Below are positions 33,579 through 42,340 of a stretch of DNA of 64,000 nt, piece after piece. The DNA comes from Streptomyces diastatochromogenes. GTDB taxonomy: Bacteria > Actinomycetota > Actinomycetes > Streptomycetales > Streptomycetaceae. A program made the translations under genes and the position numbers. Location of the stretch: assembly GCF_002242805.1 (NCBI RefSeq), contig NZ_MCGQ01000002.1, positions 35,150 to 99,149 on the forward strand, read 5' to 3'. The notes below the pieces were generated by a model. That model saw only the letters and a list, made by a program, of their open reading frames with translations, was not told where the DNA came from and made no database searches. Every line of letters starts with the position of its first letter. Within the stretch, counting starts at the first letter, position 1.

Positions 33579-35726
33579 TTAGCCGGATACGCGAGGACCT
33601 AGGAAATGGCTGGGACGGCCTGACCAGGTGATCGACAGCTGCTCGCGGGCGCGAGTGGCGGAGACGAAGAGCAGAGACTGCTCCCGGCGGACGTCTGCGG
33701 CGCACTGGAGGCGGTCCTCGGTCTCTGGGGTGACAGCGCTGGGCAGCGGCATGTGCTGGGCGCCGGCTCCGACGATGGCGACAGCGCGGTACTCGAGTCC
33801 CTTAATGCGGTGCATCGTCATGACGTGGATGCCTTCGTCGGGGTCGGGGACGCGGTAGTCCTCGACCTTCACGGCGGCTAGCGTGGCGTCACGCAGTGCC
33901 TGAACAGCGCTGTCGGCGATCGCGTGGGTTCGGGCTACGACGGCGATCTCGTGGGGCTTGATCCCTTCCTGCTGCCAGATGTCTACGCGCTTGGCCAGCG
34001 CTGTCATCTCCTCGGAGGGGGTGCGATAGCCGGTGGTTTCAGGTCTGGCCCCCGCCAGGACGGAGCGGTATCCGCGCAGATGCTCCGGGCTTCCGTCGAG
34101 GTCGTCGAACTTGGAGTCGCCGAGCAGGTTCAGGGATGCGGCGAGGATTTGCCGGGTGGTGCGGTAGTTGAGGGTCAGCCGCTTGGAACGGCCACGGATC
34201 TTGATGCCGTGAGCACTCAAGGACGTCCGATTGTCGTAGATCCGTTGGTGAGCGTCGCCGACGATGAACAGGTCGTCGTCCCCTTCGGGGACCAGCGCGC
34301 GCAGCAGTTTCCAGTGGGCGGCGTGCAGGTCCTGCGCCTCGTCCACGACGATGTGCCGGTACGGCCGCTCCTCGTCGGACCAGCCTGAGGCGATCCGGGC
34401 TGCCTGAACGGCGAGCTGGGTGACGCCGGCGGCCTTTTCGCGGTCGAGTCTGCGCTCGAATTCCTCGACGAGGGACCAGACCTGGGCGCGTTCGGGGCGG
34501 TTGAGGCGTCGTCCGCGCCCGGCGCGGCTGGCGGCGAAGTACTCGTCGCGGCTGCGGATGTCCTGCGCCAGCACGACCTGCTTCCACTCGGCGTCGAGGA
34601 AACGGCCGTCGAAGCGAGGCGTTTGCTGCTCCTGGGAGAGTTCGATCCAGCGGTTGAGGATCTCGCCGTCCTTGAGCCTGCTGGGCGCTTCCGCGCCGAA
34701 GGTCTCCTTCACGGTGCCGTAGGCGACCTTGTCGATGTTCCGTACATCGACCTTTGCGAGCAGCTGGGCGCCGCCAAGGTCCTTGAGCATGGACTTGAGC
34801 AGGTTGGCGAGGTTGGTGGTGAAGGTGGTGAGCAGGATGGCCTGCCCGGCGGGCAGGCGTTCTGCGAGGGCCTTGACGCGGTGCAGGGCCACGACGGTCT
34901 TACCTGTTCCAGGCCCTCCGGTGACGCGGACGGAGCCCTTGTAGGGGCTCTTGCGCTCGGCCAGCGCCCGCTGTGCCGGGTGCAGGAAGATCCGCCAGGC
35001 TGACAGGGGCTCGGTGAGGATCCGCCCGAACTCGGCGAAGTCGCCGGTGACCACGAAGGCTTCCTTGGTGGCAGGGCGTTCGATCGCGGCCTCATAGTCC
35101 TGGGTGTCGACTTTGTCAGAGGTGGCCGCGAGTGAACTGACTTGTTCCCAGACCTCTTCGACGGACATGCCGTCGGCAAGGCACAGGATCACGTCGCGAG
35201 CCAGCTTGGGAAGGGTCTCGACGATGCCGAGGACCGCGTCCTCGCTGCGGATCTCGCGGAGCGCCGGAACGATGGAGGTGTGGACGCCCAGTCGTTCGAA
35301 GTCAGCGTCGGAGACGCCGGCGAACAGCGAGGGGGTGTCGGGCGCGATGTCGGCGGCCTTCGGCTGTCCGCTGAGCGTGCCATAGAGGCTGCCGAGATTG
35401 ATCAGCTCGATCCCGCCGGTGACCTTGTTGATGTCGAAGAGGATGTTCGCGGCGAAGTCGTAGGCGTCGTCGTGAGGCAGCACTGCGACCAGGTAGTAGA
35501 TGCGGTCGGCGTAGTGCATGAGCACGGCCCGGTAGTTGTCGGTGACGCGTGCGGTGCGGACCCTCTTGTCCTTGGCGCCTTTCGGCGGCTTCAGGTTGAG
35601 GCCGTTGGAGTCCGGGTCGCGCTGCATCTTCATGATGAACTGCAGCACCTGCGGCTGGACGGAGCCGTCCAGCGCGTCATAGGACTTCCCGAAGACGTCC
35701 GCCATGATCACCTTGGCGCCGGACAT
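33579..35726 (-). CDS. RelE-like domain fused to UvrD/Rep-type helicase
   Basis: The protein has 715 residues. Residues ~9-95 resemble a RelE/ParE toxin fold (KSYDALDGSVQPQVLQFIMK, VRTARVTDNYRAVLMHYADR, IYYLVAVLPHDDAYDFAA). The rest is a superfamily 1 helicase with Walker A GGPGTGKT (270-277), motif II HIVVDEAQDLH, motif III GDAHQRIYD, motif IV-like LNYRTTRQIL and motif V/VI VMTMHRIKGLEYRAVAIVGA. Its ATG shares a base with the stop of the 2201-residue helicase, so it is the last gene of that operon. In DISARM the corresponding position holds a PLD nuclease (drmC); here a toxin-helicase fusion stands instead. Whether the RelE part cuts RNA is unknown. Confidence 0.8.
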   Translation of the reverse strand: MSGAKVIMADVFGKSYDALDGSVQPQVLQFIMKMQRDPDSNGLNLKPPKGAKDKRVRTARVTDNYRAVLMHYADRIYYLVAVLPHDDAYDFAANILFDINKVTGGIELINLGSLYGTLSGQPKAADIAPDTPSLFAGVSDADFERLGVHTSIVPALREIRSEDAVLGIVETLPKLARDVILCLADGMSVEEVWEQVSSLAATSDKVDTQDYEAAIERPATKEAFVVTGDFAEFGRILTEPLSAWRIFLHPAQRALAERKSPYKGSVRVTGGPGTGKTVVALHRVKALAERLPAGQAILLTTFTTNLANLLKSMLKDLGGAQLLAKVDVRNIDKVAYGTVKETFGAEAPSRLKDGEILNRWIELSQEQQTPRFDGRFLDAEWKQVVLAQDIRSRDEYFAASRAGRGRRLNRPERAQVWSLVEEFERRLDREKAAGVTQLAVQAARIASGWSDEERPYRHIVVDEAQDLHAAHWKLLRALVPEGDDDLFIVGDAHQRIYDNRTSLSAHGIKIRGRSKRLTLNYRTTRQILAASLNLLGDSKFDDLDGSPEHLRGYRSVLAGARPETTGYRTPSEEMTALAKRVDIWQQEGIKPHEIAVVARTHAIADSAVQALRDATLAAVKVEDYRVPDPDEGIHVMTMHRIKGLEYRAVAIVGAGAQHMPLPSAVTPETEDRLQCAADVRREQSLLFVSATRAREQLSITWSGRPSHFLGPRVSG

Positions 35727-38700
35727 CAGTTCCCCTCCAACTTCTTGATGAGCTCAGTTACATTCACGGCGCTGGCTCTCGCGACATACCACCCGTCGCG
35801 TGCGAAGAGGGCATCTCGCTGCTCGTCCAGGTCGATGAAGATGGCGACCTTCTCGTCTGGCCAGGCGAGTTCGGCCTGCATCGCCTGGTCTCCGTACTCG
35901 AAGCCGACTTCCGGAACGTCGATGCGTCCATGGCGGGCTTCCTTGACGAGAGCGAGCAGGACGTCCTCGACCTGGGACGAGGCCCATTCGATCGCTTCGG
36001 TCCATGCCTGGGGCAGCGGCTGTGGGGCTCCTGCCTCTGTGGGCAGCGCACTGGTCAGGAGAGCCACAGTGTGCGGATCGACCTGGTCGCTGGTGGATAC
36101 CGCGACCTGGTGGAAGGAGCGGGGGAGCTCGTCGCCAGCGGCGGGCTGCAGGAACTGCAGCAGGTTCGACCAGCGCAGCCAGTCCGCCCAGCAGTCCTTG
36201 TGCCCGTTGCCTGTGATGGCTTCCGGCCGGTCGTCGAGCACGGCCAGCGCAGACCATGCCCGCATGTCCGGTTGCTTGCTGCGCGGCTCAGGCCGACGGT
36301 CCAGCAGGCCGATGATCCGCGTCTGGCCGGTGGCGCGGGCGTCGAACGCGACGGCCTCTGCAGCCGCGGCCGAGGCCGACAGGTTCGCGCCGCGCAGTAC
36401 GTCGGGAAGCGCTCGTCCGGTCTCTTCGCGGTCCACCGGCTGGGGGCGCGCGGCTGCTCCGAAGCCGCCCAGCAGGCCGGCTGCCCTTCGAGCCCACTTG
36501 GCCCGGTCGGGGTCGGCGAGGAACTCCAGCAGGGTCTCGACCGGGTTGCGCAGCACCGGGTCGAGGGTGTCGTCGGGGCGGGCCTGGCCGACCAGGCTTT
36601 GGTGGATCTGGCGGGCGAGCTGGAGTGCGGCATCTGTGTGAAGTGGCCTGGTGTGAGCACGAACCTGCTGCCCTTCCGCGGCGCTGCCGACACCTGCTGC
36701 CCACGTCATGACGTCGTCCCAGGTCAGCTGCCACACCAATACTCCGTCCGCCCGGAGGGCCGCTCGCTTGGCGGCGTCGTCGGCGATGCGGTTGACCTTC
36801 TCACTCGCGTGGAAGGCGAAGCCGTCGAGGAAGACCGCGACCCGTTCCGCTGGGCCGTCGGTCCGCTCCAGGAGGAAGTCGGGTTCGCTGGGCACGGAGG
36901 TGTTCAACCGTACGTGGTCCCGCATGCGCCAGCGCGTGGCCGCATCACCGCGGGTGAAACGGAGTTCGTGCTCCACTCCGCCCTGGCCGGCCTTGGCGGC
37001 GACCGATCCGTCCTCCTCGTCCCTGCGGCCCCAGGTGATGAGGGTGCGGACGAACCGGTCCTCCAACTCGCTATCGACGAGCTGGTCGATGCGTACGCCA
37101 GAGAGAGTGTCGACCGCTTCGACCGCCCAGTCCTTGAGGATCTCGTCCAGGAGTTCCTTCGCAATGCGCAGCGAGACGTGCGGGTGTTCGCTGCTGGATA
37201 CGAAGGGGAGCAGACAGCGGTGGCAGGGCGTGCGCTGCTCCTCCTTCTGGCAGGGGCAGTCCCGTAGCGCTGCCTGTGCCAGGGTCAGAACGCGGTGCAG
37301 CACCGCGGCGTCGGCCAAGTGCTCCAGGTAGCCGGTGCCGCCGGGCATCGAGTCGTGCAGGACGAGGAACCGCCGTCGCAGTTCCTGACTATCGCCGGGC
37401 ATGCTGTCAGTGACCACACGGATGTGATCGGGAGCGCCGCCGAAGTGCTTGGTGATGCCCAGGAGCAGGGCCGCCTTGAAGGAGATGAGGCGGTCGGCGA
37501 GGTCCATCGTGGAGACGGGCAGCAGGATGCGCAGCGCCTGGGTGGTGAGCTCGTGGGCGAGCAGCAGCTTCTCTGTCGGCTCGTGGGTGACGCCGTCGTC
37601 ACGGTGTGAGCACCAGTACGCGTGCCGGGTGCCGATCCGCTGGGCCGAGGGGTCCCATGCCTGCGGGTGGGTGCCGCGCACACCTCCGCATTCCAGGCAC
37701 GTCTCGAAGCCGGAGACCTGGACGTCTTCTCCGCGGATCGCGTGGGTCGACCCAGGTGCGGCTGATGGTCCGAGGTTGATCGTGCGGATCGTCGCCACGC
37801 GGGCGAACTCGACGCCGAAGGGCAGGCCGCTGCCAGAGCGGCGCCACGCCCTCAGCCCTTGCGGCTGGTCCTTGTCGATGTCGACGAGCGTGACCACGTC
37901 GAACTGTTTGCGCTCGCGTTCGTCCCGCTCGTCGGTCAGCCGGGCGTCTTCGCGTCGCTCGCGGGCGAGGACCCGCTCGGGCACCAGCACCTTGTGTACG
38001 GCCCCCGGGTCGGCGATCTGCGGTGCCTTGCAGCGCGGGCAAGCGGTGATGTCGAGCCCGGTTTCCTCGGTGGCCACGAATCCGCATTCGGGGCAGAACC
38101 GCCACAGGGCGTACGCGGTCTCGCCGCCGCCGACACCGGTGCCGAGGTCCACGGTGCTGACGATGAACTTGTAGCCGTCGCTGTGGAAGATGTTGCCGGG
38201 GGCAAGTTCGGTCAGCGCGAGCCGGGAGCCGCGGCCGTAGTCGGTCGAGCTCTCGTCGAACTCCCCGTCGCTGTCCTTCCACCACAAGGTGGCGTCTAGG
38301 ACGGTCGCGTCGTCGTGGAGGGTGTAGTTGGGCAGCAGGCCAAGCCGCACCAGGGCGTTGATCGAGTTCTCCGAGACGAGGGCGTCCCGGCGCTTGCGTA
38401 CGGTCCGCTGCTCGGCGAAGAGCTGGCGGCGCTGCTTGTCGCGTTCGGGATCACCAGAAGCGGTAGACAGCGCGTCGAAGGCCCGGCCGATCTGCCGCAT
38501 CCTCGAGCGCAGGGCAGCCACTCGCTTGTTCCACGCGCTGGCCGCGGCTCCGACGGCTTCCTCCAGGCCCTGGGCGGCGAAGTGCTGGACACCCTGGGCC
38601 GCGGCCGAGGCCATCGCGGGGAACAGAGCGATGAACGCGGCGGACAGCTGGGCATGGCGAGCGCCCGCCACGTCGAGGAAACGCCTGAACCAGCCGTCCT

Positions 38701-41700
38701 CGGCCAGGCCATGTCCGAAGAGCTCGCCGATGCGCGGCGGCATGGGTCGTTCGGGGATCGACGTGCCTTCCCACAGGCTGCGGTCCGCGGCGCGGTCGAA
38801 GAGGAAGGCTAGGTACTGGCGGCGCAGGATCTCCGAGGCGTCCAGGTAACAGTCCGGCGGGATGATCCGGCCCGCCAACATCTGCTCCGGAACGTGCAGG
38901 TAGTAGTGGCTTCGGGCGCCTCGCGGTACGAACGTGACGGTGAGCGAGTTGCCGGTGCTGCGGCCCGCCCGGCCGATCCGCTGCGCATAGTTGGCAGGTG
39001 CGGGCGGCATGGAGGCGAGGAGTACTGCCGACAAGTCGCCAATGTCGATGCCGAGTTCAAGGGTGGGCGTGCAGGTGAGAACGTTCGGGTCGAAGGCCGA
39101 GGCCCGGTTCTTGAAGGCAGCTTCGACACGCTCACGCCGCTCCCGGCTGAGCGCACCAGTGTGTTCCGCGGTCAGTACGTCGCCCGGACGGTCGATGGTG
39201 TACAGGTGCCGGTAGTAGTCGGCGGTGTAGTCGCGGTCGTCCTCCACGAAGTGGCCCGAGCAGTGGAATCGCAGGCACGCGGTGCCCAGCCAGCCCTCGC
39301 GGCGGCTCGGTGGCACGGTCTGCCGCCAGGTGCAGGTGTCGCAGCGCACTCCGCACGCGTTCACGCCGTCTTCCCCGCTTGGTGCGGCAGTGTCGTCGAT
39401 GCGGTGTATGAGGACGTTGCGGGGCTTGAGCGCGTAAACGAGCGCGCCGCCCTCGGCGTGGTAGGTGGCCAGGATTTCGCGCTGGGCGAGCAGCTTCATG
39501 GCGAGCTCGGCCACCGCGCGTGCCTCGCGCCGGTCGCAGCCCAGCGAACGGTGACCCCAGTCCGCGAACCAGGTGTTGTCGCGGGTCAGTGAGTCGAAGC
39601 CGGTGGTGCGGGTGCCGCCCGACACGGGGAAAGCGGGGGCAGCGAGGCCCCTCGGAAAGGCAGGCATACCGGTGGGACGGCCGCCCCAGACCGGCCAGCG
39701 TCTTGCGCCGGCCTGCCGGATGTACTCCTGCAGCCAGGGGTGATACAGAGCGCCGCGCAGGCGGAGGCGCTCGGCCAGACCGCGCAGGAATACCGCGTAC
39801 GCCCCGTCGTCTGGAGGCAGTGAAATCTGCCCGGGCAGGCGCTGGTGCCGCTCCCGCAGTTCGCTGCAGAGCGCGGGCAGATCCTTGAGGTCGACCTCCG
39901 CGGCAGCGGTTCGGGTCAGCTCCAGCGTGCGGCCCAGGCGGGAGCGCAGACCGAACTCCATGAGGGTCTGGAAGACCATACGGCTCTGCAGCATGTCCGC
40001 GCCGGCATCGCTGAAGTCCTCTGTTTCGTCGAGGAGGGTGAGGATGTCGGGGTTCTCTCGCAGATCCGGTGGGACGATGGAGGCGAGTTCGCTGCGCTTG
40101 CCCGCGCCTGCGGCCGTAACGACAGCCTCGGCGGCGTCAGCGGCGAGGTCATGTACAGCGACAGGCTGGCCCGCCGTGAGGTGCTTGGTCAGCAGACCAC
40201 GGAAGGTGAAGCCGAAGCTGCGGTTGGCGATGAACGCGGCGCGGTGGGTGGCGTCCTGAACCGAGTCGGTGAACACGAGCAGCTTCCGCTCGTCGCCGGC
40301 GAGTCCCCGGTCGGAGAAGAGCTGCGTGGTGGTGACCGAGGCGAGAGTGGCGGTGCCGGCACCGAGGAAGCGCATGCCGTCGTCGAGACCACACGAGGGG
40401 CACTCCTCGTCAGGGGCCGCGGGCAACGGCCCATGGGGCGTGATGACCCCGACGGTGTCCTCGGTCGGGTTGGTCGTCAGCCGCTCATTCTCAGCGTGCA
40501 GGTGCAGTACGGGGAACTCGTCCGGGCGAGCCCGCAGCATCCAGCGTACGGCCCGCTTCTTCTGCGCCGAAGCCTTGTAGATCTCCAGGGTGTTCGTCTT
40601 GAGCTGCTGCCACTCCAATTCCGTGGACAACGCAGCCCAGCCGGACCGCCCGCAATGACGGCAGTAAACGGCAGGAAGATGCCGCCGGTAGGGCGGCCCA
40701 ACAGGGCGACGCGACGCATCGGTCCGCTCTCCGCTCTCCCCAGCGCTGTCGACCTCCGCCGGCTGATAGATGGCGAGGTTGGCGGGGTTCGGCCGGGAGT
40801 CTCCGGTCGGCCCGTCATCGTCGTACCAGCGAAAGTGTGGCTCGGAGGTCGCAGCACGGATGACGCGCCGGACCTCACGCACCCATAGCTGGGCCTCAAC
40901 CCGCAGGAACGGGCCGGGCTTCCCTGTCACCGGGTGCGGGGTACGGGCATGGGAGATCAGGGCGAGAATCCGTGCGAAGGCGAGCTCGACGAGCCGAGGG
41001 TCACTGCGTGCGGCCTCGTCCCAGGCCGGTCCGCCACCGCGCTGGGCGAACTCGCGCGCGACGTCGGGGATGCTGACCGGGCTGCTCCCGGCCACGTCGA
41101 GGATCGCCTTGACGAGGATGTGCTGCTTGAGCTTGGCACCGATCTGCATCGGATCACTCAGGGGTTGGCCGAGCATGAGCTGGGCCAGCTCTTCAAGGGC
41201 CGACTCGTCGTCCAGCGGGTCGGGCAGCGCAGCCAGCGCCCCAGGCACCGGCGAGGGGAGCAGGAAGTCAGGGTCGGTGACGACCTCTCCGGGCAGCAGC
41301 CGGTCCTCTCCGATGAGCGCGGCGTCGGGGAACGGTGTACCGAAGACTTTCTCCGCGAACTCACGCAGCAGTTCCCGGTCGGACCTCTCAGGCCCCTCCA
41401 GAGCCAGCGACGACGTGCTGCTGGGCATTCCCCCGCCGAGCGTCGCCGACGTTGCCACAGGCGTGATGTCGCCGAGGGGGCGGCCCTCACGGGCTGCCCC
41501 GGTGGCTGCGCCGAGGCGCCGCAACAGCATCGCCACGTCGGTGCCCTGGGCACCGTCGTAGGTGTGGAACTCGTCGAGGACGACGAAGGCGAGTGAATCT
41601 GATTTCCAGAGCGGGGCATCCGGAATGCGCTGGAGCAGGAGGTCCAGCATCTTGTAGTTGGTCAGCAGGATGTCTGGCGGGTCGGAGCGGATTGCGTCCC

Positions 41701-42331
41701 GATCGGTGATCAGGTGCTTGATGGTGGGATCGCCGGTGAGTGATGTCGCGCCGGTGTCGCGGCCGTACGAGCCGGGCTCGTTCTCGTCTTCGTCCGAAGC
41801 CGAACGCGGTCCGGAGGCGCCGCCGATGTAGATGCCGGCGGTGACGTCCTTCAGCGCCGGCTCCGTACCGAGGAAGTCGTCGATTCGGCGAGCCTGGTCA
41901 TCAGCCAGGGCGTTCATCGGGTACAGCAGCAGGGCCTTGACACCTTGCTGTCCCGCGGCGCGAGCACGAGCGCAGTGGTCCAGGATCGGTACGAGGAACG
42001 ACTCAGTCTTGCCGGACCCGGTGCCGGTGGTGACGATGGTCGGCTCCGGCCGCCGCCCCGCCTTCGAGGACAGCCGCTGCCAGGCCGCAGCTTGGTGCGT
42101 GTACGGCGTGAAGTGCTTCGGGCACCAGTCGAGCGCATCCTCCCAACCTGGGCCTGCCTCCCGGAAGGGAGTGCGCACACGCAGATACGGCCCCCGGAAC
42201 AGCCGGCTGTCTGGCCGCTCCAGGAACGCGTCGAGCTCATCGCGTACGTCGTCATCGGCGAGAGCGAAGCTCGTCGTCAGGTAGGTGGCGAGGGCGCGGC
42301 GAAGGTCCTCGGCGACCAGAGAGGGCAGCAT
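35726..42331 (-). CDS. Giant DEAD/DEAH helicase with DUF1998 and Vsr/DUF559-like C-terminus
   Basis: The protein has 2201 residues. The N-terminal helicase has Walker A TTGTGSGKTESF (~101-112), DEFHTYDGAQGTD for motif II, a SATLGG motif III and QRIGRAGRSTGNSL for motif VI. A cysteine-rich part (CGVRCDTCTW) follows. The DUF1998 region lies near residues 1590-1750, with HDSMPGGTGYLEHL and a zinc-type CHRCLLPF. Near residues 1830-1900, PSEPDFLLERTDG, AVFLDGFAFHAS and RADGVLVWQLTWDDV fit a Vsr/DUF559-like endonuclease fold. It resembles DrmA and DrmB of DISARM joined in one chain, or DruE of Druantia. It lies between an adenine methylase (9 bp gap) and a RelE-UvrD gene (1-bp overlap). Confidence 0.85.
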   Translation of the reverse strand: MLPSLVAEDLRRALATYLTTSFALADDDVRDELDAFLERPDSRLFRGPYLRVRTPFREAGPGWEDALDWCPKHFTPYTHQAAAWQRLSSKAGRRPEPTIVTTGTGSGKTESFLVPILDHCARARAAGQQGVKALLLYPMNALADDQARRIDDFLGTEPALKDVTAGIYIGGASGPRSASDEDENEPGSYGRDTGATSLTGDPTIKHLITDRDAIRSDPPDILLTNYKMLDLLLQRIPDAPLWKSDSLAFVVLDEFHTYDGAQGTDVAMLLRRLGAATGAAREGRPLGDITPVATSATLGGGMPSSTSSLALEGPERSDRELLREFAEKVFGTPFPDAALIGEDRLLPGEVVTDPDFLLPSPVPGALAALPDPLDDESALEELAQLMLGQPLSDPMQIGAKLKQHILVKAILDVAGSSPVSIPDVAREFAQRGGGPAWDEAARSDPRLVELAFARILALISHARTPHPVTGKPGPFLRVEAQLWVREVRRVIRAATSEPHFRWYDDDGPTGDSRPNPANLAIYQPAEVDSAGESGERTDASRRPVGPPYRRHLPAVYCRHCGRSGWAALSTELEWQQLKTNTLEIYKASAQKKRAVRWMLRARPDEFPVLHLHAENERLTTNPTEDTVGVITPHGPLPAAPDEECPSCGLDDGMRFLGAGTATLASVTTTQLFSDRGLAGDERKLLVFTDSVQDATHRAAFIANRSFGFTFRGLLTKHLTAGQPVAVHDLAADAAEAVVTAAGAGKRSELASIVPPDLRENPDILTLLDETEDFSDAGADMLQSRMVFQTLMEFGLRSRLGRTLELTRTAAAEVDLKDLPALCSELRERHQRLPGQISLPPDDGAYAVFLRGLAERLRLRGALYHPWLQEYIRQAGARRWPVWGGRPTGMPAFPRGLAAPAFPVSGGTRTTGFDSLTRDNTWFADWGHRSLGCDRREARAVAELAMKLLAQREILATYHAEGGALVYALKPRNVLIHRIDDTAAPSGEDGVNACGVRCDTCTWRQTVPPSRREGWLGTACLRFHCSGHFVEDDRDYTADYYRHLYTIDRPGDVLTAEHTGALSRERRERVEAAFKNRASAFDPNVLTCTPTLELGIDIGDLSAVLLASMPPAPANYAQRIGRAGRSTGNSLTVTFVPRGARSHYYLHVPEQMLAGRIIPPDCYLDASEILRRQYLAFLFDRAADRSLWEGTSIPERPMPPRIGELFGHGLAEDGWFRRFLDVAGARHAQLSAAFIALFPAMASAAAQGVQHFAAQGLEEAVGAAASAWNKRVAALRSRMRQIGRAFDALSTASGDPERDKQRRQLFAEQRTVRKRRDALVSENSINALVRLGLLPNYTLHDDATVLDATLWWKDSDGEFDESSTDYGRGSRLALTELAPGNIFHSDGYKFIVSTVDLGTGVGGGETAYALWRFCPECGFVATEETGLDITACPRCKAPQIADPGAVHKVLVPERVLARERREDARLTDERDERERKQFDVVTLVDIDKDQPQGLRAWRRSGSGLPFGVEFARVATIRTINLGPSAAPGSTHAIRGEDVQVSGFETCLECGGVRGTHPQAWDPSAQRIGTRHAYWCSHRDDGVTHEPTEKLLLAHELTTQALRILLPVSTMDLADRLISFKAALLLGITKHFGGAPDHIRVVTDSMPGDSQELRRRFLVLHDSMPGGTGYLEHLADAAVLHRVLTLAQAALRDCPCQKEEQRTPCHRCLLPFVSSSEHPHVSLRIAKELLDEILKDWAVEAVDTLSGVRIDQLVDSELEDRFVRTLITWGRRDEEDGSVAAKAGQGGVEHELRFTRGDAATRWRMRDHVRLNTSVPSEPDFLLERTDGPAERVAVFLDGFAFHASEKVNRIADDAAKRAALRADGVLVWQLTWDDVMTWAAGVGSAAEGQQVRAHTRPLHTDAALQLARQIHQSLVGQARPDDTLDPVLRNPVETLLEFLADPDRAKWARRAAGLLGGFGAAARPQPVDREETGRALPDVLRGANLSASAAAAEAVAFDARATGQTRIIGLLDRRPEPRSKQPDMRAWSALAVLDDRPEAITGNGHKDCWADWLRWSNLLQFLQPAAGDELPRSFHQVAVSTSDQVDPHTVALLTSALPTEAGAPQPLPQAWTEAIEWASSQVEDVLLALVKEARHGRIDVPEVGFEYGDQAMQAELAWPDEKVAIFIDLDEQRDALFARDGWYVARASAVNVTELIKKLEGN

Positions 42332-42340
42332 GACGGCGTC

